This document shows, piece after piece, positions 18,287 through 27,856 of a stretch of 64,000 bases of DNA. Where the stretch lies: NCBI GenBank assembly GCA_021776235.1, contig JAJFGG010000062.1, positions 17,559-81,558 of the forward strand. The letters are read 5' to 3'. Numbering within the stretch: position 1 is the stretch's first letter; each line of letters opens with the position of its first letter. Origin of the DNA: Alphaproteobacteria bacterium (GTDB lineage Bacteria > Pseudomonadota > Alphaproteobacteria > GCA-2731375). Both the position numbers and the translations under genes were made by a program. The notes under the pieces are model-generated. The model saw nothing but the letters and a program-made list of their open reading frames with translations, searched no databases and was not told where the DNA came from.

Positions 18287-18749
18287 GCTGATGATCGTGG
18301 CCGGGCCCGCCGCCGGCGTTTTCATAGGCGCCGCCTTCGGGCTGGAACGGCGCGGTGATGGCCTCCACCTGGGCGCCCATGGCCCGCGCCATGGCTTCGA
18401 TGACATGATCGGGGCGGATGCGCAGACGATCGGCCGCGATGTCCGTGGGCAGATGGCGATTGCCCAGATGCCAGGCCATGCGCTGCAGGGCCACGGGTGT
18501 GGCACAGCGGATTTCCAGAAGAGGTTCGGGCGCGGCCCGGACCGCCAGCCAGCGGCCATCGCTGACGCGCAGGCCGTCGCCATGGGCCATGGCCTTGGCC
18601 TTTGGCAGGTCCAGCAGGATCGCCTCACCGTTGTCCGTATGCAGGCGAATGCGCCGGCGGTGGCGCTCGTCAAAGGCTAGGGTGACGCCATCGGCGGCCT
18701 GCTCGGACGGCCAGTCGGTGGCGTTGAAATGGGCGATCGCGCGGTGCAT
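18276..18749 (-). CDS. ureE: urease accessory protein UreE (nickel metallochaperone)
   Basis: 157 residues. The N-terminal domain carries DERHRRRIRLHTDNGEAI, the C-terminal domain has the GNRHLPTDI motif with the conserved nickel-site His, and the protein ends in a His-rich tail (GHDHQHEH) that stores nickel. The ATG at 18749 has AAGGA about eight bases upstream; a TTG six codons earlier is less likely. Stop overlaps the start of ureF. Confidence 0.94.
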   Translation of the reverse strand: MHRAIAHFNATDWPSEQAADGVTLAFDERHRRRIRLHTDNGEAILLDLPKAKAMAHGDGLRVSDGRWLAVRAAPEPLLEIRCATPVALQRMAWHLGNRHLPTDIAADRLRIRPDHVIEAMARAMGAQVEAITAPFQPEGGAYENAGGGPGHDHQHEH

Positions 18750-18763
18750 CCGATTTTTCCTTA

Positions 18764-20476
18764 TCAATACAGGAAGTAACGTTGCGCCATGGCCAGCACC
18801 TCTGCGGGCTCGCAGGTCAGCAGGGTGCCGTCGGCGCGGACTTCATAGGTTTCGGGATCCACCTCTATTTTCGGCATATGGTCATTCAGGATCATCGCGC
18901 CTTTGCTTATGCCGCTACGGGTGTTGCCGACCGCCAGCAGCGGCTTAGCCAGGCCGTAGCGCCCGCCAATGCCGCCGTCGATGCCAGCCTGGCTTGCGAA
19001 TGTCACCGATGAAGCTGACTGCGCGCCGCCAAAGGCTGCGAACATGGGCCGCATATATTGTGGCTGGGGTGTCGGGATCGAGGCGTTTGGATCGCCCATT
19101 TGCGCTGCCGCGATACTGCCCATCTTCAAAACCATGTCCGGCTTGACGCCAAAAAAAGCCGGCGACCACAGGCACAGATCGGCCAGCTTGCCCACCTCGA
19201 TCGAGCCCACATGCGATGCGATACCTTGGGCGATGGCCGGATTGATGGTGTATTTTGCGATGTAGCGCCGGGCCCGCAAGTTGTCGTTGTTACCGCTTTC
19301 CCCGTCCAGGGCGCCGAACTGCTTCTTCATTTTGTCGGCGGTCTGCCAGGTCCGGATGATGACCTCGCCAACCCGGCCCATGGCCTGACTGTCCGATGCG
19401 ATGATGGAAAAGGCGCCGAGATCATGCAGGATGTCTTCCGCCGCGATGGTCTCGCGGCGAATACGGCTTTCGGCGAAAGCGACGTCCTCGGCAATGTTCG
19501 GGTCCAGATGGTGGCAGACCATCAACATGTCCAAATGCTCGTCCACCGTGTTGCGGGTGTAGGGCCGCGTCGGGTTGGTGGACGAGGGGATCACATTGGC
19601 CTCACCACAGACCTTGATGATATCGGGGGCATGGCCACCGCCCGCGCCTTCGGTATGGAAGGCATGGATGGTCCGGCCCTTGAAGGCCTTGACGGTATTC
19701 TCGACAAAGCCGGATTCGTTTAAGGTATCCGTATGGATCATGACCTGCACATCCATCTCATCCGCCACGGACAGGCAGCAATCGATGGCCGCGGGCGTGG
19801 TGCCCCAGTCCTCGTGCAGCTTCAGACCACAGGCGCCGGCTTCCACCTGTTCCACCAGTGCGCCCGGTAACGAGGCGTTGCCCTTGCCAAAAAATCCCAG
19901 ATTCATGGGAAAGCCGTCGGCGGCCTGCAACATGCGCTGAATATGCCAGGGTCCGGGCGTGCAGGTGGTCGCGTTGGTGCCCGTGGCCGGTCCGGTGCCG
20001 CCGCCCAGCATGGTGGTAACACCGGAATACAGCGCCTCTTCGATCTGTTGCGGGCAGATGAAATGGATATGGACGTCCAAGCCGCCGGCGGTGATGATCT
20101 TGCCTTCCCCCGCGATGGCCTCGGTCGAAGGGCCGATGATGATATTCACGCCCGGTTGAATGTCGGGGTTGCCGGCCTTGCCGATGGCGGTGATGCGGCC
20201 ATCGGTGATGCCGATATCGGCCTTGACCACACCCCAATGATCCAGGATCAGGGCGTTGGTAATGACCGTATCCACGGCGCCCTGGGCACGGCCCAGTTGC
20301 GATTGTCCCATGCCGTCGCGGATAACCTTGCCGCCGCCGAATTTGACCTCTTCGCCGTAAATGGTGTGGTCCCGCTCAACCTCGACAAACAGATCCGTAT
20401 CGGCCAGGCGCACCTTGTCGCCCACGGTGGGGCCGTACATATGGGCATAATCGGCCCGGTCCATGCTGGCAGCCAT
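18764..20476 (-). CDS. ureC: urease alpha subunit
   Basis: 570 residues; catalytic subunit hydrolysing urea to ammonia and carbamate in the cytosol. The two-nickel site is complete: H136 and H138 in VHIHF, the carbamylated lysine K219 in [11 protein letters not shown]248, H274 and D362. The flap cysteine and catalytic His are C321 and H322 (VCHHLD). The length matches the family closely. It starts three bases beyond the ureB stop, read leftwards. No disruption seen. Confidence 0.98.
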   Translation of the reverse strand: MAASMDRADYAHMYGPTVGDKVRLADTDLFVEVERDHTIYGEEVKFGGGKVIRDGMGQSQLGRAQGAVDTVITNALILDHWGVVKADIGITDGRITAIGKAGNPDIQPGVNIIIGPSTEAIAGEGKIITAGGLDVHIHFICPQQIEEALYSGVTTMLGGGTGPATGTNATTCTPGPWHIQRMLQAADGFPMNLGFFGKGNASLPGALVEQVEAGACGLKLHEDWGTTPAAIDCCLSVADEMDVQVMIHTDTLNESGFVENTVKAFKGRTIHAFHTEGAGGGHAPDIIKVCGEANVIPSSTNPTRPYTRNTVDEHLDMLMVCHHLDPNIAEDVAFAESRIRRETIAAEDILHDLGAFSIIASDSQAMGRVGEVIIRTWQTADKMKKQFGALDGESGNNDNLRARRYIAKYTINPAIAQGIASHVGSIEVGKLADLCLWSPAFFGVKPDMVLKMGSIAAAQMGDPNASIPTPQPQYMRPMFAAFGGAQSASSVTFASQAGIDGGIGGRYGLAKPLLAVGNTRSGISKGAMILNDHMPKIEVDPETYEVRADGTLLTCEPAEVLAMAQRYFLY

Positions 20477-20479
20477 GCG

Positions 20480-20797
20480 CTAAGCCTCCTTGTCCAGGGC
20501 GCCCATTACAGCGCCGTTGAAACCGTATGCCAGGCGGCTCCCGCGATAGGACACCAACGCCACCTCGCGGCGCTGTCCCGGCTCGAACCGGATGGCGGTG
20601 CCCGCGGGGATGTCCAGACGGCGGCCTCGCGCGGCCTCGCGGTCAAATTCCAGGGCATCGTTGCTTTCATAAAAATGATAGTGACTGCCCACCTGCACGG
20701 GCCGGTCACCGGTATTGGCAATGGTCAGAGTGATGACGTCCTGCCCCTGGTTGAGGGTGATCTTGCCTTCTTGGGCAATAATTTCGCCTGGGATCAT
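20480..20797 (-). CDS. ureB: urease beta subunit
   Basis: 105 residues; small structural subunit of urease. Family pieces are [10 protein letters not shown] at the N terminus, [11 protein letters not shown] in the middle and a [17 protein letters not shown] stretch. Separate from ureA, as usual in Proteobacteria, and not fused. It lies between ureA and ureC with short gaps of 11 and 3 bases. Confidence 0.97.
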   Translation of the reverse strand: MIPGEIIAQEGKITLNQGQDVITLTIANTGDRPVQVGSHYHFYESNDALEFDREAARGRRLDIPAGTAIRFEPGQRREVALVSYRGSRLAYGFNGAVMGALDKEA

Positions 20798-20808
20798 GAT
20801 CTCTTACC

Positions 20809-21111
<303 letters not shown>

Positions 21112-21135
21112 GGGCTTCCTCCTCAAAAAAATTCA

Positions 21136-22002
21136 TCAACAGGCCCAGACGCGGGGCAGGGGGCAGGGCCGGCCATGAATGGCGGCGCGGAAGGGCAACA
21201 GAAAGGCCTCCACATCCTGCCGCAGGGTCAGGCCTTCGGGGGCCAGAAAGCGGCAGATCAGCAGGCCCTGCCGTTCGCTTGCCCCGGCCCGGCCACGGGC
21301 CTTTTGCAACAGGCGCTTTGCCATCGCCAGATAGTCCCCCGCGTCGGTCGCGGCATAGACCAAGGTGGCCAGGGCGCGGGCGCCGGCCAACAAAGAGGGC
21401 CGAGCGCGCAGGTTTTCGATATCGCCTTGCAGGCGAAAATCATCGGCCCAGATCAGCCGTCCGTCCCGGCGCAGGCGCCAGCGGTCCCGAACGGCGGCAT
21501 GGTTCAGCCGTTCACCGCTGGCCAGGCGCCCCAGCAACAGCCAGTCCATGGCCAATAACCGGCTGCCGCCATCCATTTCCACATGGGTTTGCCGGGCCAG
21601 GGCGCCGCCATCGAATAAAATGGTTTCCTGGGGCAGCCATTCCAGAAAGGCGCCGTCGCTCAGCGCCAGACGGCATTGAACATGGCTGTCGGCCCCGCGG
21701 GAGCGGTAGACTTTTTCCGCGGCCTGGGTGGTGGCTGTGACCCGCGCCCCGCGCTCCACGGCAATAGCGTATTCCAATTGGTCGCCATCGGTGACGCCGC
21801 CGGCGGTGTTCAGCAATACGGCCTCTACCTTGCCCTTCGGCCGGCGCGGCAGGAGCACCCGGCAGGGGTTGGCCTGATAAAGGGCGGTCAGGCGGCTCTC
21901 GGGGCCGGCAAAGCCGACACGGGCGATGCCCTGCAAACGCTGCAGGCGCTGCACCTGTTGCCCCGGGACAGGCGTTTCAGACCGTGAGGTAGCGGCGTAC
22001 AT
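21136..22002 (-). CDS. ureD: urease accessory protein UreD
   Basis: 288 residues; scaffold that binds apo-urease and UreFG during nickel insertion. Recognised by LLNTAGGVTDGD, the following ATTQAAEKVYRS segment and WLPQETILFDG, all classic UreD motifs. The start at 22002 overlaps the 3' end of urtE by 26 bases, tying the transporter genes to the urease genes in one transcript. The reading frame continues upstream into urtE but without family similarity. Confidence 0.94.
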   Translation of the reverse strand: MYAATSRSETPVPGQQVQRLQRLQGIARVGFAGPESRLTALYQANPCRVLLPRRPKGKVEAVLLNTAGGVTDGDQLEYAIAVERGARVTATTQAAEKVYRSRGADSHVQCRLALSDGAFLEWLPQETILFDGGALARQTHVEMDGGSRLLAMDWLLLGRLASGERLNHAAVRDRWRLRRDGRLIWADDFRLQGDIENLRARPSLLAGARALATLVYAATDAGDYLAMAKRLLQKARGRAGASERQGLLICRFLAPEGLTLRQDVEAFLLPFRAAIHGRPCPLPRVWAC

Positions 22003-22672
22003 CTTTTTCCACCATTGCGGACCTGTCACCCGATAGCATGACCTCGCCCCGGTCCATGACAATATAGCTGTCCGCCAGATCGCGGGCGAATTCAAAATAC
22101 TGTTCCACCAGAACAATGGCCATATCGCCGCGATCCCGCAATAGGGCGATGATCCGTTGGATGTCCTTGATGATCGAGGGCTGGATCCCCTCGGTCGGCT
22201 CATCCAGCACCAGCAGACGCGGTTGCATGGCCAGGGCGCGGGCAATCGCCAATTGCTGTTGCTGGCCGCCGGACAGATCGCCGCCCCGGCGTCCCAGCAT
22301 ATCCTTCAGTACCGGGAACAATTTGAAGGTTTCGGGTGGCAGGCGCCGTTCGCTGCGCGGCAGGGCGGCGAAGCCGGATCGCAGGTTCTCGTCCACGCTC
22401 AAAAACGGGAAGATCTCCCGCCCCTGGGGCACATACGCGATACCGGCACGGGCCCTGGCATGGCTGGGCGTTGTGCTGATGTCACGGTCTTCCCATTGGA
22501 TACGGCCCTTTTGAATGGCCTGTTGGCCGACAATGGCGCGCAACAGCGAGGTCTTGCCAACGCCGTTGCGGCCCAGCACGCAGGTGACTTCACCAGGCCG
22601 GGCGGTTAGGGATACCCCGCGCAGGGCCTGCGATGCGCCATAGAAAAGATCGATGTTATCCACCCGCAGCAT
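21977..22672 (-). CDS. urtE: urea ABC transporter ATP-binding protein UrtE
   Basis: 231 residues, LivF-like ATPase. Walker A GRNGVGKT (about 35-42), signature LSGGQQQQLAIARAL, Walker B LLVLDEPTEGI. The order after urtD and directly before ureD identifies it as UrtE and not a branched-chain amino acid LivF. Three bases separate it from urtD. Confidence 0.94.
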   Translation of the reverse strand: MLRVDNIDLFYGASQALRGVSLTARPGEVTCVLGRNGVGKTSLLRAIVGQQAIQKGRIQWEDRDISTTPSHARARAGIAYVPQGREIFPFLSVDENLRSGFAALPRSERRLPPETFKLFPVLKDMLGRRGGDLSGGQQQQLAIARALAMQPRLLVLDEPTEGIQPSIIKDIQRIIALLRDRGDMAIVLVEQYFEFARDLADSYIVMDRGEVMLSGDRSAMVEKDVRRYLTV

Positions 22673-22675
22673 CGC

Positions 22676-23413
22676 CTATCGCCCCAAATATACTTCGATG
22701 ACCCGCGGGTCGTTCTGCACCGCCTCCAATGGCCCCTCGGACAGCACGGAACCTTCGTGCAGGACCGACACCTTGGTGCCCAGGGCACGGACGAATTCCA
22801 TGTCATGCTCCACCACCACCACGGACCGGGTCTGGGCGATCCGGCGTAACAGATCGGCGGTCTGCTCGGTTTCGGCATCGGTCATGCCCGCCACCGGTTC
22901 ATCCACCAGCAGCAGTTCGGGCTGTTGCATCAACAACATGCCGATTTCCAGCCATTGTTTTTGGCCATGGGACAGTTCACCGGCCAGGCGCCGGCGCGCC
23001 GCCGTCAGGGCAATGGCTTCGAGAGTCTCGTCGATGGCCGCCTGCTGGCTGTCCGACAGTTTCGCAAAAAGCGTGGCCAAGGGGCCGCGTGGCGCCTTCT
23101 GGGCCAGCTGCAGATTGTCCTCGACACTGTGACTTTCGAACACGGTGGGTTTTTGGAACTTGCGTCCAATGCCCAAATTCGCGATCTGGGCTTCATCCAT
23201 GCGGGTCAGATCAATATCGCCCTGGAACAGGGCAATACCCTTGTCGGGGCGTGTGCGGCCGGTGATGATATCCATCATGGTGGTCTTGCCGGCGCCGTTG
23301 GGGCCGATAATGGCCCGCATCTCGCCCGGTTCCACCACCAGGCTCAAGTCATTCAACGCCTTGAAGCCGCCAAAGCTGACGGAAATACCGTCAAGATACA
23401 AAATTTCGCTCAT
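22676..23413 (-). CDS. urtD: urea ABC transporter ATP-binding protein UrtD
   Basis: 245 residues, LivG-like ATPase. Walker A GPNGAGKTT, signature LSHGQKQWLEIGMLL (the SHGQ variant is typical of UrtD), Walker B LLLVDEPVAGM, and the H-loop in VVVEHDMEF. Its ATG overlaps the urtC stop as ATGA. Works with UrtE to power urea uptake through UrtBC. Confidence 0.95.
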   Translation of the reverse strand: MSEILYLDGISVSFGGFKALNDLSLVVEPGEMRAIIGPNGAGKTTMMDIITGRTRPDKGIALFQGDIDLTRMDEAQIANLGIGRKFQKPTVFESHSVEDNLQLAQKAPRGPLATLFAKLSDSQQAAIDETLEAIALTAARRRLAGELSHGQKQWLEIGMLLMQQPELLLVDEPVAGMTDAETEQTADLLRRIAQTRSVVVVEHDMEFVRALGTKVSVLHEGSVLSEGPLEAVQNDPRVIEVYLGR

Positions 23414-24495
23414 GGCTGGCCCCGCGCGCCGATCAGCCGGGCGAGCCCGAAGCTGCCGGCAATGCCTTTGGGCAGGAACAGCGTGACGCCGACGAACAGG
23501 CCGCCCAGCGCGAACAGCCAGATTTCGGGGAAGGCGGCCGTCAGATAGCTTTTTGTCAGGTTGACCAGGACCGCGCCCATGATCGCGCCAATCAAGGTGC
23601 CGCGCCCGCCCAGGGCGACCCAGACGACGATTTCGATGGAGTTGGCGGGGGCGAATTCACCGGGATTGATGATCCCGACCTGGGGCACATACAAGGCGCC
23701 GGCGATGCCGGCCATTACGGCCGAAAGCGTGAAAACAAACAACTTATAATGTTCAACCCGATAACCCAAAAAACGGGTGCGGCTCTCCGCATCGCGAATA
23801 CCCACCAGAATTTTGCCCAGCTTGGACGCCACGATCATTCGGCACAGCACGAAACCGGCCAATAATGCGGTTCCGCTGGCCATGAACAGGGCGACGCGGG
23901 TGCTCTGGCTGCGCAGGTCAAAACCTAGGAGCTCTTTGAAGTCAGTCAGGCCGTTGTTACCGCCGAAACCCATATCGTTGCGGAAAAAGGCCAGCATCAG
24001 GGCGAAAGTCATGGCCTGGGTGATGATCGACAGGTAGACGCCGCTGACCCGGGACCGGAAGGCAAACCAGCCAAAGACAAAGGCCAGGACGCCCGGCGCC
24101 AGCATCACCATGGCCATGGCAAAGGCGAAACTGTCGAAGCCGTACCAATACCAGGGTAGTTCCTGCCAATCCAGAAAGACCATGAAGTCCGGCAATTCGG
24201 CATTGCCGTACACGCCCCGGTCGCCGATCTGGCGCATCAGGTGCATGCCCATGGCATAACCGCCCAGGGCAAAGAAAGCGCCATGGCCCAGACTGAGAAT
24301 GCCGCAAAAGCCCCAGATCAGATCGACTGACAGGGCCAACAGGGCAAAGGACAAATACTTGCCGAACAGGCTGAGCCCATAGGTGGGAAAATGCAGGGGC
24401 GAGGTTTCCGGCACTGCAAGGTTGAGGATCGGCACGATTATGGTGACCGCGGCCAGAAGGACGGCGAATAGCCAGGTACTGGTCTTCAGCTGCAT
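23410..24495 (-). CDS. urtC: urea ABC transporter permease UrtC
   Basis: 361 residues, LivM-like inner-membrane permease with about nine to ten membrane segments. The conserved LIWGFCGILSLGHGAFFALGG region and a large cytoplasmic loop with GIRDAESRTRFLGY are typical. It follows urtB by four bases and overlaps urtD. Confidence 0.95.
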   Translation of the reverse strand: MQLKTSTWLFAVLLAAVTIIVPILNLAVPETSPLHFPTYGLSLFGKYLSFALLALSVDLIWGFCGILSLGHGAFFALGGYAMGMHLMRQIGDRGVYGNAELPDFMVFLDWQELPWYWYGFDSFAFAMAMVMLAPGVLAFVFGWFAFRSRVSGVYLSIITQAMTFALMLAFFRNDMGFGGNNGLTDFKELLGFDLRSQSTRVALFMASGTALLAGFVLCRMIVASKLGKILVGIRDAESRTRFLGYRVEHYKLFVFTLSAVMAGIAGALYVPQVGIINPGEFAPANSIEIVVWVALGGRGTLIGAIMGAVLVNLTKSYLTAAFPEIWLFALGGLFVGVTLFLPKGIAGSFGLARLIGARGQP

Positions 24496-24499
24496 TACA

Positions 24500-26119
24500 C
24501 TAGGCTTCCGCCGCGCGACCCTTCAGGGCAAACAGGCCCCGGGGACGCTTTTGGATGAACAGGATGACCAGGACAAGGATCAGGATTTTACCCAGCACGG
24601 CGCCCGCGTAGGGTTCCAGAAACTTGTTTGCCAGACCCAGGGACAGGGCCCCGACCATGGTGCCCCACAAGTTGCCGACGCCGCCGAAAACCACGACCAG
24701 AAAGCTGTCGATGATGTAGCTCTGGCCCAGGTTGGGGCTGACATTGTCGATCTGGCTCAACGCGACGCCGGCCAGGCCGGCGACGCCCGAGCCCAGGCCG
24801 AAGGTCATGGCGTCGATCCAGTTGGAGCGGATGCCGACTGAGTTGGCCATTGTCCGGTTCTGGGTCACCGCCCGCATGCGCAGGCCAAAGTCCGTGTAAC
24901 GGATCAGCAGGGTCAAAAGCAGAAAGACCAGGGCGGCAAAGACAATGATCCAAATACGGTTGTGGGTCAGGACCAGGCCGCCGGTGATCTCGATAGAGCC
25001 GCTCATCCAGGATGGCGCGATGACCTCCTTATTGGTCGGGCCAAAGATAGAGCGGACAAATTGCTGCAGCATCAGGCTCAGGCCCCAGGTCGCCAGCAAG
25101 GTCTCCAGGGGCCGGCCGTAAAGGAAACGGATGACGCTACGCTCAAGGAATACGCCGAACAGGCCCGCGATCAGGAAGGCGCTGGGAATGGCCAACAGCA
25201 GGGAGTGTGTGAAGGCGCCTGGAAAATACTCCTGCACCAAGACCTGCACCACATGGGTGGTGTAGGCGCCCAGCATGACCATTTCGCCGTGCGCCATGTT
25301 GATCACGCCCATCACCCCAAAGGTGATGGCCAGGCCGATGGCGGCCAGCAACAGAACAGAGCTCAGGCTGATGCCCTGAAACAGGTTCTGCAAGACATCA
25401 AAGAACGCCAGGCGTTGTTCTATGCTTTTGCTGGCGACGGTCACCGCAGCCAGCAGTTTGTCCTGCGCCTGCAGGGCCGTATTGGCCAACAGATCACGAA
25501 CCTCGCGGTCCGGATAATCGGCCAGCATTTTGGCGGCCGCCAGTTTTTCCTCATCTCCGCCGTGACGCAAACGGGCCGCCGCCAGGGTGCGGGCCAGCAC
25601 CTGGCGTACGTCGCCGTCGGTTTCCTGCAAATAGGCCTTGGCCAACGGGGACAGACTATCGGCGCCGGCGGATTTGAACATGGCTTGCGCCGCGGTCAGG
25701 CGTTGTGCCGGGTCCGGACTAAACAGGGTCAAGGCGCCAAGAGCGCCGTGCAGGACGCCGCGCAGGCGGTTGTTAACGCGGATTTTACGGGATGCGCGGG
25801 GTTTGGCCTCGCCCAACGGCGTGCCGGTCAGCGCGTCGAGAAAGATTTTTCTTCCGTCCTGCCGCTGCACGATGACGATGGCGCCGTCGGCTTTCCGGCG
25901 ATGCAGGCGGCCTTCCAGCAATGCGGTCAGCGGCGCAACAACGCGGCTATCGCCGCTGGCCGCCAAGGTCTCGACCGCCGCGATCTTGGCCTTGAAACTT
26001 TTGGCGGTCAGGCCTTGCAGCAGGTCTGCCATCTGGTCCGATTGCTCCGCTCGGGCCGGCGAATGGTTGGCCGCGGCGGCGAATAGCAGCAGGGAAAGGA
26101 TGATGATACGTCGCAACAT
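24500..26119 (-). CDS. urtB: urea ABC transporter permease UrtB with periplasmic N-terminal extension
   Basis: About 539 residues. A signal peptide (MLRRIIILSLLLF, cleaved near ARA) is followed by some 220 residues of helical repeat-like sequence predicted to be periplasmic, then a LivH-like permease domain starting near SIEQRLAFFDVLQNLFQ, with GVMGVINMAHGEMVMLGAY as the signature. This extended form is usual for proteobacterial UrtB. Starts at 26119, 26146 and 26158 are all possible; the innermost gives a normal signal peptide. A perfect stem-loop separates it from urtA. Confidence 0.93.
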   Translation of the reverse strand: MLRRIIILSLLLFAAAANHSPARAEQSDQMADLLQGLTAKSFKAKIAAVETLAASGDSRVVAPLTALLEGRLHRRKADGAIVIVQRQDGRKIFLDALTGTPLGEAKPRASRKIRVNNRLRGVLHGALGALTLFSPDPAQRLTAAQAMFKSAGADSLSPLAKAYLQETDGDVRQVLARTLAAARLRHGGDEEKLAAAKMLADYPDREVRDLLANTALQAQDKLLAAVTVASKSIEQRLAFFDVLQNLFQGISLSSVLLLAAIGLAITFGVMGVINMAHGEMVMLGAYTTHVVQVLVQEYFPGAFTHSLLLAIPSAFLIAGLFGVFLERSVIRFLYGRPLETLLATWGLSLMLQQFVRSIFGPTNKEVIAPSWMSGSIEITGGLVLTHNRIWIIVFAALVFLLLTLLIRYTDFGLRMRAVTQNRTMANSVGIRSNWIDAMTFGLGSGVAGLAGVALSQIDNVSPNLGQSYIIDSFLVVVFGGVGNLWGTMVGALSLGLANKFLEPYAGAVLGKILILVLVILFIQKRPRGLFALKGRAAEA

Positions 26120-26183
26120 TTTTCTTCTGGCCTGACAGTGTTTCATCGTGCCGACCACACTGGGCGACGTGGCAAGGAATAGA

Positions 26184-26220
26184 GGAGACGATGCCGCGCA
26201 AACTGCCTGGCATCGTCTCC
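26184..26220 (-). promoter_or_regulatory. intercistronic stem-loop between urtA and urtB
   Basis: A perfect 12-base-pair inverted repeat (26184-26195 with 26209-26220) and a 13-base loop, located 12 bases after the urtA stop in the direction of transcription. There is no long U-run after it. Such hairpins after a binding-protein gene usually protect the upstream message or act as a partial terminator, so that the soluble receptor is made in excess over the permease. Confidence 0.75.
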
Positions 26221-26231
26221 CCGGTCGGAAT

Positions 26232-27524
26232 CTAGTTGGTGTAATTCGGCTTCCTGCAGTTGCCGCAGATCCAGGGATAGGTCCAATCGGCGGTCAGGGC
26301 CGCGCTTTCAGGGATGAAGTCACTCCAGGCATCGCCGGCCACTTCGCCTTCGGTCTGCCAGACCACGTCGAACTGACCGTCGGCCTGAATTTCACCGATC
26401 AGGACGGGCTTGGACAGGTGATGATTGGTGTTCATGACGGCCATGCCACCGGTCAAATTCTTCACCTTCTGGCCATACATGGCCTGGCGAACCGCATCCA
26501 CATCGGTCGTGCCGGCCTGCTTGACCGCCTGGGTCCACATCCGGAAGCCGATGTAGGTCGCTTCCATGGGATCGTTGGTCACCCGCTTTTCATCGCCGAT
26601 GAAGGCGTGCCAGGTTTTGATGAATTCGTCATTTTCGGGTGCGTCCACGGACATGAAGTAGTTCCAGGCGCCCAGATGTCCGACCAGGGGCTTGGTGTCC
26701 AGACCGGCAAGTTCTTCTTCACCGACCGAGAAGGCGATGACCGGGATGTCTTCAGCCTTGATGCCCTGATTTGCCAGTTCCTTGTAAAACGGCACATTGG
26801 CATCGCCATTGATGGTGGAGACCACGGCGGTCCTGATGCCGGCCGAGGCGAATTTCTTCACAGAGGCAACGATGGTCTGCCAGTCCGAATGGCCGAACGG
26901 TGTATATTCTTCCATGATGTCGGCATCGCCGATGCCTTTGCTGTGCAAAAAGGCGCGCAGGATCTTGTTGGTGGTGCGCGGATAGACATAGTCCGTGCCC
27001 AACAGGATGAAGCGTTTGGCCCCGCCGCCATCTTCGCTCATGAGATATTCCACTGCCGGGATGGCCTGCTGATTTGGCGCGGCGCCGGTGTAGAAGACGT
27101 TGCGTGAGGATTCTTCACCCTCGTATTGCACCGGATAGAACAGCATGCTGTTCAGTTCCTCGAACACCGGCAGCACGGATTTCCGGGACACCGAGGTCCA
27201 GCAGCCGAACACAACGTCGACCTTGTTGACCTGGATCAGCTCGCGGGCCTTTTCCGCAAACAGCGGCCAGTTCGAGGCCGGGTCGACGACCACCGCCTCT
27301 ACCTGTCTGCCCAGCAGACCACCGTCCTTGTTCAACTTGTCGATCATCATCAGGACCGAGTCCTTCAACGTGGTCTCGGAGATGGCCATGGTTCCCGAAA
27401 GGGAATGAAGCACACCGACCTTGATCGTGTCCTCCGCCGCCTGGGCCGGAAGGGCCGAGACACCGACACTCATCGCCAAGGCGGCGGCGGCCAGTGTGTT
27501 AAGGGCATTGCGTCTGCTTATCAT
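26232..27524 (-). CDS. urtA: urea ABC transporter substrate-binding protein UrtA
   Basis: 430 residues; periplasmic receptor that captures urea. The N terminus MISRRNALNTLAAAALAM carries paired arginines before a hydrophobic stretch ending AQA, so Tat or Sec export. After cleavage the sequence KVGVLHSLSGTMAISE is the classic UrtA/AmiC-like start, with VFGCWTSVSRKSVLPVFEE further on. The ATG at 27524 has GGAGA about eight bases upstream; the longer frame (to 27584) would run through the promoter. First gene of the twelve-gene operon. Confidence 0.96.
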   Translation of the reverse strand: MISRRNALNTLAAAALAMSVGVSALPAQAAEDTIKVGVLHSLSGTMAISETTLKDSVLMMIDKLNKDGGLLGRQVEAVVVDPASNWPLFAEKARELIQVNKVDVVFGCWTSVSRKSVLPVFEELNSMLFYPVQYEGEESSRNVFYTGAAPNQQAIPAVEYLMSEDGGGAKRFILLGTDYVYPRTTNKILRAFLHSKGIGDADIMEEYTPFGHSDWQTIVASVKKFASAGIRTAVVSTINGDANVPFYKELANQGIKAEDIPVIAFSVGEEELAGLDTKPLVGHLGAWNYFMSVDAPENDEFIKTWHAFIGDEKRVTNDPMEATYIGFRMWTQAVKQAGTTDVDAVRQAMYGQKVKNLTGGMAVMNTNHHLSKPVLIGEIQADGQFDVVWQTEGEVAGDAWSDFIPESAALTADWTYPWICGNCRKPNYTN

Positions 27525-27540
27525 CAGTTCGTCTCCATAA

Positions 27541-27557
27541 GGGGTTGTCTTGCACCA
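27541..27557 (-). repeat. 17-base direct repeat, copy 1 (urtA leader)
   Basis: Identical to 27797-27813 and in the same orientation, 256 bases away; the match extends at lower identity to about 23 bases (two mismatches). On the minus strand this copy begins almost exactly at the predicted sigma-54 transcription start and would form the 5' end of the urtA message. Confidence 0.75.
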
Positions 27558-27565
27558 CCCTATGG

Positions 27566-27584
27566 ATTGCAAACCGCGTGCCAA
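27566..27584 (-). promoter_or_regulatory. sigma-54 promoter of the urt-ure operon
   Basis: On the minus strand the sequence reads TTGGCACGCGGTTTGCAAT, matching the consensus YTGGCACGNNNNTTGCW at every defined position, with GG and GC exactly ten bases apart. The predicted start of transcription is about 27557, giving a leader of roughly 33 bases before the urtA ATG. Sigma-54 control fits nitrogen-regulated urea uptake. Confidence 0.88.
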
Positions 27585-27796
27585 ATTCAGAAATAATTAA
27601 TTATTCCGCTAACTGATTGTAATGATTAGTGAAACTTAAGGCCTCCTGGGTATCTGCCAGGGCGGCAGGCGACGCACAAAAATTAGGCTCTATATGGGAT
27701 TTGCCTAAAAATTAAGCGATCTTAATCTTTTGCGCCTCTTGTCATAGCGCCATTGCCGGTCAGAATAAGGCACCGGCCGGCTTTGGCCAGCCGTAC

Positions 27797-27813
27797 GGGG
27801 TTGTCTTGCACCA
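27797..27813 (-). repeat. 17-base direct repeat, copy 2
   Basis: Second copy of the sequence found in the urtA leader, same orientation. No sigma-54 element precedes this copy; instead the hairpin at 27828-27856 lies 15 bases away. Confidence 0.72.
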
Positions 27814-27827
27814 GCGGATAATCTCGG

Positions 27828-27856
27828 GACACCGTGGCATCCTCTGCCACGGTGTC
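27828..27856. repeat. perfect 12-bp inverted repeat (hairpin)
   Basis: Arms 27828-27839 and 27845-27856 are exact reverse complements with a TCCTC loop. No U-run follows on either strand, so it is not a standard terminator. It could be an operator, a repetitive palindromic element or the footprint of a mobile element. Confidence 0.7.

Noticed and set aside
24962..26086. 374-codon Gln/Gly-rich frame antisense to urtB
   Set aside because: Overlaps a full transporter permease on the other strand; no similarity recognised.
27585..27780. Possible NtrC enhancer sites upstream of urtA
   Set aside because: No TGCACC-N5-GGTGCA-like pair could be found; only isolated half-site-like bases.
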